From: Chara braunii
Lineage: Eukaryota; Streptophyta; Charophyceae; Charales; Characeae
Length of the DNA stretch: 50,852 bases
Direction of reading: 5' to 3'
Assembly (NCBI GenBank): GCA_003427395.1
Contig: BFEA01000507.1
Coordinates: 1,011,539 to 1,062,390, forward strand
Shown here: piece after piece, positions 1 to 10,093 of the stretch
How positions within the stretch are numbered: the first letter of the stretch is position 1
How the letters are laid out: every line of letters begins with the position of its first letter
Made by a program: the position numbers and the translations under genes
The notes under the pieces: model-generated
What the model was told of the DNA's origin: nothing
What the model saw: the letters and a program-made list of their open reading frames with translations, nothing else
Database searches by the model: none

Positions 1-110
<110 letters not shown>

Positions 111-172
111 CACACGCTTCCATCAAGAGGCTGAACCCTCGTCGATCTGTTGATGCCTCATATTTATGCTTT

Positions 173-248
173 GGGTCATGGACTCTTTTAACCCCTGTTG
201 GAAGTGGACAGGGTCATGGACTCTTTTAACCCCTGTTGAAAGTGGACA
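173..248. repeat. 38-bp tandem direct duplication
   Basis: Two adjacent 38-bp units beginning GGGTCATGGACTC differ at very few positions (GTTGGAAG versus GTTGAAAG). Short ORFs crossing both strands here only reflect the repeat. The rest of 108-786 shows no recognisable gene. Confidence 0.85.
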
Positions 249-786
249 GCCCACAGACACTCTACAGCGGACTACGGAACCCCGGGGCAACAACTCACTG
301 ACAGCGAAGCACCAGGCAATGCTAACAGGGCCACCTGACACCAGCGAATCAAAATAAAGTGCACGACAGGACAGTGCAAGAGGAAGGGCAGAAAAGCAGG
401 CGCACAGCGAAGCACAAGGCAGCGCTGCACAAGCAGCCGGCGAACCACACAGCACACAAGCAAAAAGGCAGAGAAAGGCAAGACACGCAGATGTGCAGCA
501 TGACAACAATGCAGCAAGGCACAAAGCACCACTGTGAAGGCAGCCAATCCTACTCACATCACGAGTAGAAGACTGTTGGCTCCCACCACCGGTGATCCAG
601 GGGAGTCATTTCGATGAGCGCCTGCCATCACCCATGGAACACAGGCATCATGAACAAAGCAACCCCCATAATAGTGTTGTAGGCACTCAAAGAAGGAATA
701 ACCGACTATTTGGCACGATCTGAGGGTGCTCGATTAGACAACCAGAAAGAAAATCGGTATACAAATAAAGACATTCAAGCGCTAAT

Positions 787-880
787 GTGCAGTAGCCGAG
801 TTGGTTGGGCGCCTGTGTTCTACAGGTCCCTGTGTCGCAAGACACAGGCTGCTGGTTTGAGTCCTTGCTGGCTCGAACGA
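787..880 (+). mobile_element. tRNA-derived SINE head, class II tRNA-like
   Basis: An A-box-like TAGCCGAGTTGG lies at about 792-803 and a B-box-like GGTTTGAGTCC at about 854-864. Between them are an anticodon-like arm (CCTGT/ACAGG, 812-826) and a perfect 8-bp variable arm, CCTGTGTC-GCAA-GACACAGG, at 829-848. A long variable arm is the mark of Leu/Ser-type tRNAs. Acceptor and T-stem pairing are poor, so I read it as the promoter head of a SINE or a tRNA pseudogene rather than a working tRNA. It could supply an internal RNA polymerase III promoter. The SINE body probably runs on towards about 1200. Confidence 0.6.
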
Positions 881-1594
881 GTGCCCTCGATCGGAATCTG
901 CCATACTGGACTCCAGCGCATTTGCATCCCCGGCAGGGTACTGCACGGGGGGACGATCGCAAGACTGTGTAGATGTTGTATGGGGGTGTTGCTGGCTGTG
1001 CTTACGGCATACACAGTTCAGGAGGGTCGCTGAGGGACTGGGTACCATTGGGAGTCTTCCGCCTTGGAATGTTCCGTCTGCCCTGGGTGTGTTGTAGGAG
1101 TGTGATTATAGCACGTCAGGCTACGGCCTGCCTATACGTCAGAGTGCACAGTCTGAAACCACTGCGTTCTGAGTTTCGCTCAACCTGAGCGCCACTCCAT
1201 TTTCTTTACGCGTACTCTTGTGGAAGGAACATCGATACATTTCCTAAGTGCCGGTGTGATCAGGGTTACAATCCTCCGAGGAAACACAGCTTGAGCAGAT
1301 CATAGAGTCCGCCTTGCCTCGTTGGCACGGGACTCGCAAGACTGAGTAAGGAAAAACGAAAACAACAACATTCAGAATCTCACCGTTTTAGCTGTAAGAT
1401 TCATTCAGTGGAGGACTACTGTGAGGAAGCCTACTAGACTACCCTGCCCGGCATCATTGCAGTAGAGAAAGTATCCTTTTTTTTTTTTTTTGCTTTCACT
1501 CACGGGCCAATATTAAACAAAACTTTATGCTTCTTGCCGAGCCTCTGGAACCTCCGAGCTCTTGGGGACCTTATTTCCCAACACTGGCAGAGGT
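881..1594. other. No gene seen; possible SINE body and anonymous sequence
   Basis: Short ORFs on both strands have no recognisable motif. A T-tract lies near 1476-1490. The first part may be the body of the SINE headed at 787. Confidence 0.5.
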
Positions 1595-1708
1595 ACTACC
1601 TTCTTCCCCCCGAATACAAAGTACAGTCATTATAGCTGTATCTAGACTGAAAGATGCCTCAAATACAGCTATAATGGCCGTACGTTGTATTCGGGTGAAG
1701 AAGGTAGT
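1595..1708. mobile_element. 114-bp hairpin MITE
   Basis: The ends are inverted: ACTACCTTCTTC near 1595 and GAAGAAGGTAGT at 1697-1708. Inner arms also pair (CCCGAATAC with GTATTCGGG, and CATTATAGCTGTAT with ATACAGCTATAATG). The whole element can fold into one long hairpin. It has no coding capacity, so it would be mobilised in trans. The CTTC(A/C)CCCGAATA end recurs at 48.2-48.6 kb and 50.09 kb, which marks a family. Confidence 0.8.
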
Positions 1709-1762
1709 GGTTAAAAAAAAAAGACATGCAAACAACCAGAAAGGAAGATATCCAGAAAACTG

Positions 1763-1765
<3 letters not shown>

Positions 1766-1799
<34 letters not shown>
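1766..1799. repeat. (TG)n microsatellite
   Basis: Pure dinucleotide run. It accounts for the poly-TH reading frames of this stretch. Confidence 0.95.
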
Positions 1800-1800
<1 letters not shown>

Positions 1801-2211
1801 GGACGTATTAGCGATGCAGCATTTTCCGCAATGTACACGAAAAGGGAGGCATTCCACCAACATGACAGCCTCGTTATGCCTCAGGAGCCAACATGAAAAT
1901 GCAGAGCGAAAGAGCATACACAGAAATCAAGACGCCTTGCCTTGAACCACCAGTACCTCGCCCCACTATTTCTTTTCCGTGCAGCGCTGCGCGATATGGG
2001 GTCAGGAAGTTGAGCAACCGATCGTGCGAAAAAGTATGGGTAGAAAGTTAGAAAAAGAAAGAAAAACGGAAAAGAAATGGAATAATAATATTCAGTTGTT
2101 TTTGTCGACACTCGCACCCCAGAGAGAGAGGTCCGAATGTGGTAGGATTGTTTGGGTTATTACAACCTTTAGCAGATGGTTTGAAATTAATGATAAAAGA
2201 GCCTATTCTAC

Positions 2212-2213
<2 letters not shown>

Positions 2214-2274
<61 letters not shown>
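2214..2274. repeat. (AG)n microsatellite
   Basis: Uninterrupted AG repeat of about 60 bp. It explains the Arg-Glu and Leu-Ser repeats of ORFs in this stretch. No gene is recognisable between 1800 and 2650. Confidence 0.95.
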
Positions 2275-2276
<2 letters not shown>

Positions 2277-2656
2277 GTTTCCACCACGCATTTCCAAATT
2301 CGTAAAATGAGAATGAATGTCCCGCAAGAAGAGGGGAAGATTCGTTCTTGTTTTGCAAATTCAAAAGTAGAAATGTGGTCGTATTTTTTTCCTGCTTGAG
2401 CCCCTGTTTTTAGTTTTTCAATCGTCATCGCGTGTTCTTATTTTTTTCTTAGTTTTTGAAAGCAGAATCTCCCGTGTTTTTTTTTTTTTGGTTTGTTTTT
2501 GTAAACGAAGGTAGCCTGTGGGCCTACTGGTAGCTCCAGGCTCGACATGGTTCGACTGCCCAGGCTTGGACTTCATAGCTGCGCGAGTTATTGGTGGTTT
2601 AGAAACAAATACATAACGGAACCAGATACTCATTTGGATGATATAAGTTCATATAA

Positions 2657-2786
2657 GCAAGTTGGACAAGCAGCTAATCGAGTTCAACAAGGGAAGAGGA
2701 AAGACCATCGAAGGGTTTGGATTATACAAACAAGTTGGACAAGCAGTTGATTGAGTTCAAGAAGGGAAAAGGACAGACCACCATAG
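2657..2786 (+). repeat. Imperfect tandem duplication, about 74-bp period
   Basis: CAAGTTGGACAAGCAG...GAGTTCAA(C/G)AAGGGAA(A/G)AGGA occurs at about 2658 and 2731. The copies share most bases, which suggests a local duplication. Confidence 0.7.
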
Positions 2787-2957
2787 ATAAGGAGGGAGAG
2801 GAAGACAAATATTTACACATTTGAAATTGACAAAATTTTAGCAAAACTGTTCCTCCAGGTGGAGTAGAACCTGTTCTACAGCCTTCATAAACACAACAGT
2901 TATAACATACCGTTATCCGCCCTCCAGTAGAAGACTTGCAAGCACATTACCTCCAAT

Positions 2958-3674
2958 CAGGGTTGTCAAGCACCAGGTCCGGGGGTGGGCACCCCGAGCC
3001 CCAGCTCCGGACCACCCCCAAAAAAAAGAAAACAAAAAGAGAAAAAAAAAGGTGTGGTGTGTGCAGCGAGAGCCTGCACCCTGGGGCCCCACCCTGCAAA
3101 AATGCATTTCTACCCCACTTCCCTGGGGCAACACCCACCACGGGAAAGATCGGGTGGCCCTGGGTGCAGGGCTGGGGGTGGGGATGGGGGGGGGGGTGGG
3201 CAGGGGCCTCGGGGAACGGGTGGGGGCGGGGGACGGGGAAGGTGCGGGGGTGGGGCACCGGGGTCAGGGACCCCCGGGGCCAGAGGTCGGGAATGGGTGC
3301 GGCTGTCATTGACCCTTGGCGCCATTGGTTGGGGTTGGGCGTAGGGGTCAAAGACCCCCGGGGACAGGGGTCAGGGACATGCAGGGCCAGGGGTCGGGGA
3401 CCCCCTTCAACGGCAGGTGCAGCGGTCAACAACCCCCTGGGCAGGGGGCCTGGGTGCAGGGTGGGGTGCGGTGGCGGCGGTCCGGTGGTGGTGGGGTTGG
3501 GGTGCGGGGGCGGGTGGGGCGTAGGGTTGGGGCACGGGTGGGGTGTAGGGGTTGGGGCAGGGGAGGGGTGAAGAGGCAGGGGGGGGGCGGGTTCAAGGAT
3601 GCCTGCGCTGGGGTCCGGGGGTTACACCCTCGCCCGGCTCCGCCCTCAGGCATCCCCGCCTGAGGATTCCCTCA
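2958..3674 (+). mobile_element. GC-rich hAT-like non-autonomous element, copy 1
   Basis: It starts CAGGGTTGTCAAG, continues with a GGTCCGGGGGTGGGCACCCC-type segment, then an A-rich stretch, then a long G-tract body. The same order of blocks occurs in the element at 35551-36594, which has an 8-bp target duplication and CAGGGTTGT/ACAACCCTG ends, as in the hAT superfamily. Here the 3' end (GCATCCCCGCCTGAGG...) is diverged and I find no target duplication, so this copy is older or truncated. Long ORFs on both strands (for example 2936-3571) are Gly/Pro/Arg-rich by-products of base composition. It encodes no transposase. Confidence 0.65.
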
Positions 3675-3773
3675 AGGCCGAATCTACATGAAAAAAAAAA
3701 GAAAAACTTGTCTAAGGATACTACCTCCAAAGCACACATCACGCACTCTTGCAGCAATGTGCAAAGTTCCAAC

Positions 3774-3776
<3 letters not shown>

Positions 3777-3812
<36 letters not shown>
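3777..3812. repeat. (GA)n microsatellite
   Basis: Pure GA run. Between here and 4287 I see only AT-rich sequence with no recognisable gene. Confidence 0.95.
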
Positions 3813-3816
<4 letters not shown>

Positions 3817-4287
3817 TTATGTGAACCGCAGACAATAATATCACGTACCTACCATTGCAAACATGAAAACATAATATAGTTAGATTTTTTCAAAAGACAT
3901 ATTGGCGCTATGATACTCTAAACATTTGAGTTCACAACTATATCAAAAACCGTTAAAAAGTTAGTAAGAAATGAGAGAGGACATATCATCATTAGAATGA
4001 AGAATGACAACCACAATCTAGATGCAAGAGCAGCTATATAGGATAAAGAAACAAATCTAAGAAACCTTCCAGGGCATCTCATATAAGTGAACCAGCACAA
4101 ACTATAGTGCCCGGGAAGATGAATAATCCTAGAAGAATCATTGGGAAAACGTTTTAGCTGCAGATGAGGGCTTTATATGGAAAGGGAAATGTAAGCAATA
4201 ACACAAATGGAAGAGAAATAAAAACATGATGGGGAATGATTAATGTGGTTTTATGTGTTTGATGGTACATATTTGAACTGTATACGT

Positions 4288-4455
4288 CACTACACATCTT
4301 CTGACCAACACGGTTCGTCAAAACACCGTTAAGGCAAAATAAGAGCATGAACTAATACTACCTTTCTCGTGCACTACAAATCTTCTGACCAGCACGAACA
4401 GTCAATATGTCGTTGAGGTAAGAGAAAAGCATAGACAAATGCTACTTCATTTTCT
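4288..4455. repeat. 84-bp tandem duplication
   Basis: CACTACA(C/A)ATCTTCTGACCA(A/G)CACG recurs at 4288 and 4372, each followed by a similar GTTAAGG/GTTGAGG-type stretch and AGCAT(G/A). It is a diverged two-copy tandem. Confidence 0.7.
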
Positions 4456-4577
4456 ACAAAAATCAAAATGGGAATTGTACTCGTTCTCATTTGCTCTGAT
4501 TGTACTTGTTTGATTATCATACAAGTACATATTATGTTATAGTTATAACCAATCCTACGAAGCGATGATATGATATT

Positions 4578-4971
4578 ATACGCGACGTTTCTTAGGAGGA
4601 CGATATCCGCTATGTGGCGTTGGAGTTACATCGCTAATCTTGGTTATAATAAGACCTCCTAATTGTAAACCACGTAAGGACGAAGGCTTTCCCTAACCTA
4701 AACCTTTGATCCTCACTTCAACTGACTTAATTCATAATGGAATAGCAACACGCGCTACATTCTCAACAGTAGCTTGAGCAGCATAATTGGTTGAACGACG
4801 AGATCCTTTAAATCCCACTAAACCAGAAGAGGACCAAGATTTGGTATCTCCAAAAAAATATGTTATGGTAATTATAGTGTTACTTAAAGTTGATTGAATA
4901 TAAGCAATGTCGTGTTTTGTTTGCATGGGGTTTTTGATGTTATTTGACTTTGCAAGTATGATAAGATGCAT
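4578..4971 (-). pseudogene. rps11: Mitochondrial-type ribosomal protein S11 pseudogene
   Basis: The minus strand encodes an S11-like protein. IAYIQSTLSNTIITIT is followed by SWSSSGLVGFKGSRRST and YAAQATVEN. After an in-frame TGA comes KSVEVRIKGLG, then an in-frame TAG, then [20 protein letters not shown] and the canonical C-terminus [13 protein letters not shown] with a TAA. S11 sits on the platform of the small ribosomal subunit. The [15 protein letters not shown] segment is typical of plant mitochondrial S11, whereas plastid S11 has an RDTALRAIRRSG-type segment. I therefore read this as nuclear mitochondrial DNA or a failed gene transfer. Two internal stops make it a pseudogene. The N-terminal boundary is uncertain; the ATG at 4969-4971 is only the first available one. 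Confidence 0.88.
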
Positions 4972-5880
4972 AACGATGACCCATAAAAAACGACAACTCT
5001 GGGTTTGTGCATGTTTTCTTTGATCTGTTTTGCGTTTTTGTTTGGTCTTTCAGTCACTGCTATTGAGATTGTCTAAATAGGCAATTCATCGTGACTACCT
5101 CTTTCTTGCCAAAACCTTCAAATTTCTTCGTTAGGTACCCATCATTCTCATTTTCCTATCCCTTTACTTCTCAACATTCATCCCCTTCCTCTATGAATCA
5201 TCACGTCACGACTGTATTATTCAATACCTAGGTCATTGGCAGAATGTGACAACCTTTATGGTAAAATTAACGAAAAAGTCTATGAATGTATGGTTTTGTG
5301 AATAAAGGTTCGATGCAAGAAAATAAAAGAAAAAAACAATTGAAGAAAAATGTGAAGGAGATTGAACAAAAACAACAACGAGAATGATAGGGATTATTAG
5401 GATTAAGATAAATAATGACTGTGAGATGTTTTTCATGAAAGTAGAGTCAACTTTTTTCATCAAGCAATAAAATATTCCATCAAGCAATAAAATATAAGAG
5501 AAGTACTTATTTACTGTGCACCCTACATTGATTCTATTTTTTTGACCATATTTTCATAAGGAGTATAATACTATAATGAGAAATTTTAAATCCAAAGCAT
5601 TTCTTTACATGAAAAGTTTGTGCAGAAAAAAAAAACTTTAAATTATTGATTAAATCGATTTTATATTATTTTTGTGGTCTAGCAAATAAGACAAAAACTC
5701 CTAGATCAGCTTTAATATACTTTAAATACAACCACTTATTTGATAGATTATATCGATGCTATTAAAATTATGAGTTTTTTTATATAAATTTTATAGAATC
5801 TTTAATGTAAAACAGATGTTAACAAAAAATAAATGTTATTTATTATTTATTTGATTGAATAATACGTGTATACGATGAAG
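4972..5880. other. AT-rich sequence, possibly more mitochondrial-derived DNA
   Basis: I see no gene. In plant mitochondria rps13 often lies upstream of rps11. The minus strand just upstream reads RGSHDELPI...VTERPNKNAKQIKEN at about 5008-5090, faintly like the S13 tail (GLPVRGQRT.TNA). This is too weak to call. The remainder is AT-rich and anonymous. Confidence 0.35.
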
Positions 5881-5907
5881 TAACATATATATATATACAT
5901 ATATAAT

Positions 5908-6020
5908 CTCCTGATGAGTCGGTGAAACTCCGATGAAACAGTTTGTCACAACCCCTTGTTTGTTGTCCTCTTCTCTCTCTCTGCCTACGGTTTACCGGGC
6001 AGTTCTATTTGACGGTATAC
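5908..6020 (+). ncRNA. Hammerhead-ribozyme-like unit, copy 1
   Basis: The conserved core CTGATGA (5911-5917) is followed by a 5-bp stem II, GTCGG (5918-5922) with CCGAT (5930-5934), around TGAAACT, then GAAAC (5935-5939). A 3-bp stem III, ACA-GTT-TGT (5938-5946), would place the cleavage triplet GTC at 5945-5947. A downstream hairpin, CTGCC/GGCAG plus CGG/CCG with loop TTTA, spans 5981-6002, and GTCA 5945-5948 can pair with TGAC 6010-6013. TA repeats lie on both sides and could form stem I, although the exact stem I strands and cleavage site are uncertain. Hammerheads occur in eukaryotic retrozymes, Penelope-like elements and satellites. Copy 2 at 7689 preserves everything but a few bases. 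Confidence 0.72.
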
Positions 6021-7226
6021 ATATATACATTTTTGTCTAAAAACAAAAATGACAGCAATAATTAACAAAAATCAAACCAATAGAGAAATCCGTGTATGGA
6101 TTATATTATTTGATTCATGGTTACCGGCCAGATATTTGGCGGCCCCCGAGCTGACCCCGAACGTTCGGGCGTTCGGGGTCTCGTTCTGCGCATTCTACGT
6201 GTCTCCCAGGGTATTTTGAATATGTCATACCCACGAAAAACATAGTAATAAATATCGTATCTACCATGAGCTTAATTATGAGTATAAATCCGACGCAACT
6301 TGTCCACATTTCTTATAATTTATGCATTATTTATACAGTGGTTTTGAAGATCGCATACAATGGTTGAGAGTTTACATGAGATGTTGTATGAAAATTTAAC
6401 GCATTCCAAAAGTTCTTAGAATTAGTAGGACCTGGAAGAACATGAAAATCGACTTTTCAATCGATTCTAACTGCTCTCGTAGGTAAAGGAGTTTGACCCC
6501 CGCGAAAAATTATTTCGACCCCTGAAAATCATGGTAACTCCGGACCCGGACACCAGACACTTACGAACAGTCTTTCGGATTAGTGTCTGGACCTGTCCAT
6601 ACTGTCCAGTGATCCGGACAGCACCGGACCTGGACAGTCCGAACTGGTGCCAGGGAGTACAAAATCTCTGGACCGGGAAAAAAAAAAAAAAGGGCAGGCA
6701 CTTACACACTTTGCATTTTGTAGTTCAGGTAACAGAGTTCGTTTCTTGCAGCAAATCAATGAGCACATTAAACTAGCAGACATGCAGAGTTGCAAACAGT
6801 GCAAAGCAAGCAGACGACTAAAGAAACAAAGATTTTATTTTCGAAAAAAAATATGATTAACTTTGAACTTTGGATTTAGTACTTTATGTTCATAACTTAA
6901 TATATAACTTAAAATTTAAAACTTTGTAGTTCAATTAAGAAAGTAGTCTTCAGACTGGCAGCTCTCTTTCTCTCTCTCTCTCCAACGGGCAGCAGCGGTG
7001 GGCGGCATGTTGAAAAATAGCGGCATGTTGAAACGACGCAAAAAAATCACCCCGTTATTTTTCGAGGGGGGGCCATGACCCGATAAACGTCTTGGGCCAC
7101 CCCTTTTTTTTTTTTTTTTTTGCCGAAGGGGGCGCCATCCTGACATAAGGACCGGGCAATGGACACCGCGTATGTTGTTCCAAATTGTTTGGAACCTTGT
7201 CCGAACGTTCAGACGGTTACCATGGT

Positions 7227-7257
<31 letters not shown>

Positions 7258-7275
7258 GAGTTCGGTATGACATAC
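6021..7275. other. No gene seen; palindrome, GGAC-rich block and T-tracts
   Basis: A perfect 10-bp inverted repeat, GACCCCGAAC/GTTCGGGGTC, lies at 6153-6180. A block rich in GGAC/GTCC words spans about 6540-6680 and ends in an A-tract (6678-6692). Long T-tracts lie at 7104-7121 and 7227-7257. No ORF shows a recognisable domain. Confidence 0.6.
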
Positions 7276-7656
7276 GCTACATGCATTTAAATTTGGAAGA
7301 CATTTTACCAAGCCAAAAAATAAAAAATCATCAAAGATGGCGGTGTCAAATCGTGCTCGGACACTTAGCATTTTTTTTTTTTCACTTTTTTTTTTTTTTT
7401 TTTTTTTTTCTGGGGCTGTAATATTTTATTACTTTTTGCATTTTTTCACAAAATAGACATCTGCAAATTTTCAATGCATTTGAATATCCAAAGAAAAAAT
7501 AAAAAATCGCCAAAGATGGCGATTTTCCAAAACGTGCTCACCCACTCACTAATTTTAATTCTCTTTATATCGTTTTTTTTAATTTTAATTTCAAATTTGG
7601 TAAGGAATTTGGATGTAACGCTGAGACAAATGTTATTCGCTTTATGTTTTTGCATA

Positions 7657-7660
<4 letters not shown>
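7276..7660. repeat. Dispersed AT-rich repeat, two diverged copies
   Basis: AAAAATAAAAAATC(A/G)(T/C)CAAAGATGGCG recurs at about 7315 and 7495 in similar AT-rich surroundings. The TTTGGTAAG(G)AATTT(G/T)GATGT segment near 7595 recurs near 9765. This is a decayed repeat family, not a gene. Confidence 0.55.
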
Positions 7661-7688
<28 letters not shown>

Positions 7689-7800
7689 CTCCTGATGAGT
7701 CGGTGAAACTCCGGCGAAACAGTTTGTCACAGCCCCTCGTTTGTTGTCCTCTTCTCTCTCTCTGCCCACGGTTTACCGGGCAGTTCTGTTTGTGACGATA
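7689..7800 (+). ncRNA. Hammerhead-ribozyme-like unit, copy 2
   Basis: CTGATGA (7692-7698), stem II GTCGG (7699-7703) with CCGGC (7711-7715) around TGAAACT, then GAAAC (7716-7720). The short stem III ACA-GTT-TGT is retained, with C at 7728 as the candidate cleavage position. GTCAC 7726-7730 pairs with GTGAC 7792-7796, and the CTGCC/GGCAG hairpin lies at 7762-7783. Relative to copy 1, stem II changes CCGAT to CCGGC. G-U becomes G-C and U-A becomes U-G, so pairing is kept. TA repeats end just upstream and resume immediately after GACG. The unit is about 110 nt and non-coding. Confidence 0.75.
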
Positions 7801-7819
7801 TATATATATATATTATATA

Positions 7820-7840
7820 TTCTATTTGTGACGATATATA
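7820..7840 (+). repeat. Extra copy of the 3' end of the hammerhead-like unit
   Basis: TTCTATTTGTGACGATATA repeats the 3' end of copy 2 (TTCTGTTTGTGACGATATA, 7784-7802) within the TA repeat. This suggests a tandem array collapsed to one full and one partial unit. Confidence 0.7.
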
Positions 7841-7854
7841 TATATTTTTAGGTT

Positions 7855-9690
7855 CATGCTCGGCTTGAACTGTCGAACGCATCCCCAAGGAGGACCGAAC
7901 GATCGGCAAGTTCAGGTTCGGGAGTTCGGACGACCCAAATGTCGACCCCAGTCGTAACATAGGTTCCAAAAAAATAAGTCTCTCTCCCCGAGTCACCTGC
8001 TAGTACTTTCCCGAAATAGTCAATTTTCCTTTCGTTATTCCTGTTTTGGTGGTATGTCTTTTGAATTCTAGAGTTGCAGATTTAAAGTTATACCCAGTAA
8101 TACACGTAGAAATGTACAAGGAATGTTACAAGATTTTTGAATTACAACTTTCAACAACTATTTAAGAAGCAATTGAGATTTTTTTTTCCTCTCATTTCCA
8201 CGAGCCTCCAAGAGGTCGTAGCAGACACATGGGCAAAATATGTTGGACAATTTGGCAGTATTTAGTATGTTGGTGGGATATCCGGTGTTTTTTTATCGTT
8301 AATGTGAATCATCGTTAATGGGAAAGTCTTAATTAAACTTATAATTTATTACTTTTAGACTTCAAACATCTTATTTGTTTCACTTGTTGTTATTTTTCTT
8401 GCTTTTGTTTTTTCATTTTCTAGTTCGCATTTTTCCTTAGTTCTCACTTCCTTTCTCCATATTCTTTCTCCTTCATTTTCTCGGTTTTTTATTTTTATTT
8501 TTTTTGCTTTCCTTTTTTTTTTTTTTCTCTCTTTCTGTCTCTCTCACTTTGTCTTCTCCTTTCTGTCTCTCTCTCTCTGTCTCTCTCTTTCTCTTTCTTT
8601 CTCTTTCTCTCTGTTCTTTTGTTGTACTTTTCTGCACATCGTCTTTCATTGATCAGTTATCTGCCACCATCTCGATGTTGTGTCTCATGTCAGTTTATCT
8701 TTCATTGTTGTTGATGTTGTTGCCGAAAGGAAGAATCCAAGTGTGTAAAGTCACTATGTATAAATATTCTTGTTCTATTTGTATCCTAAGAAATTGTTCA
8801 AAAGAACTTAAGATGAGGATTCACTTTGTTCTTATAACCTATCATACGCTAAAAAATATATATTAAAAAAAACGGTTGAAAATCATACTCTTTCAATATT
8901 TACAAATCGAGAATGTGAAATGAAAATATTATTATGACAAAACAGATCTTATCGACTCGTTATCTTTGTGGTGTAAATAACCAGGTGGTTATCATATGAT
9001 TTTAGCATGCCTTGTACTCTGTTGTCATGCAATCAATAAACTAATGTTACTATTGATGTCTTCTTTTCTTTTATTTTTCTTTAGGTTTTTTTTGTTATGC
9101 TTTTTTCTTCCTTCTCTTATTACGAATATGACAAAGGTCAAAATAAATAATATAGTAAAAAAACAGAAGGAAAATTTTAGAAAGTGTTTTGATCATGCTT
9201 ATAATCCGCAAAAGCATACTCAATCGTTTACTTTTGATTATTCACATCATGAAAACTCAAACTATCCACCAAAGTACACCATCTAGATGAAATCTTCATG
9301 CAAACGACTCAGTTATAGGTCCCACTTCCTTGGATTTGTTGTTTATAGTTGATGATTTTTATAATCGATGATCATAAATAAGGAATCGTAACAAATAGAA
9401 CATCGTCACCAATTTTTAAGTTGATTGTTTTACTCGTGAATTTGTGAGCATGATCCTTGCACAGTGGCTATACTAACTTGTCTATCTGGTTTCAATTTTT
9501 ATGGATGTCCCAAAGTTAAGAATAAGTCACTTATTTTTTTTTTTTTATTAATATAAAAAATCGTTAGTAAGTTATTAATACTTATTATAGTAAATTTGAG
9601 CATATCGGGGGTGCACTTCTACTACCTTTGTCATAAATATAGTTAGCCACATTTTTCGGCCAGACCTGGATGCATCTGACCACAATTATG
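7855..9690. other. No gene seen; AT-rich and CT-rich sequence
   Basis: 7855-7985 is a GC-richer patch with several GTTCGG/CCGAAC words. 8380-8640 is a CT-rich tract ((CTCTCT)n and (TTTCTC)n), which explains the Ser/Leu/Phe-rich ORF there. The rest is AT-rich with short ORFs of no recognisable family. Confidence 0.6.
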
Positions 9691-9843
9691 CTAATAACTA
9701 GGCTACCAAAGTGACACTTGCATGGCCGGATAAAACAATAAAAATAAAGATTATTTTTAATTTAAATTTGGTAAGTAATTTTGATGTGTCCCTAAGGCAA
9801 AAGGTGTTCAGTTTATTTTTCTGCATAACATAGTTTATTTTCG

Positions 9844-9899
<56 letters not shown>

Positions 9900-10054
9900 G
9901 ACCAGGTACACTGCCTCACTGGGAAGTACATCAGAGAAGACGTTATATTCATAGTAATTTCTGTCCAAATATAATCTATCTCCTTTAAACCTAGGCTACC
10001 AGAGTGGCCCGGGGTCACTTGCTCGGCCAGGCAAAAAAAAAAAAAAAAAAAAAA

Positions 10055-10090
10055 NNNNNNNNNNNNNNNNNNNNNNNNNNNNNNNNNNNN
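10055..10090. other. Assembly gap of 36 N
   Basis: A run of N follows a 22-nt A-tract and directly precedes an adapter sequence. Confidence 0.98.
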
Positions 10091-10093
10091 TCT

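Noticed and set aside
2936-3571. Long overlapping ORFs (up to 211 residues) on both strands
   Set aside because: They are Gly/Arg/Pro-rich translations of a G-tract transposon body, open in several frames at once because of composition.
4578-4971. Plastid origin of the rps11 fragment
   Set aside because: The [15 protein letters not shown] segment is mitochondrial-type; plastid S11 has a different sequence there.
5908-7800. Riboswitch instead of a hammerhead-like unit
   Set aside because: CTGATGA, a 5-bp stem II and GAAAC is the hammerhead core, and no ligand-binding junction is apparent.
8504-8866. 120-residue ORF with a hydrophobic Ser/Leu-rich N-terminus as a membrane protein
   Set aside because: The N-terminal half is the CT-rich tract and the rest has no recognisable feature.
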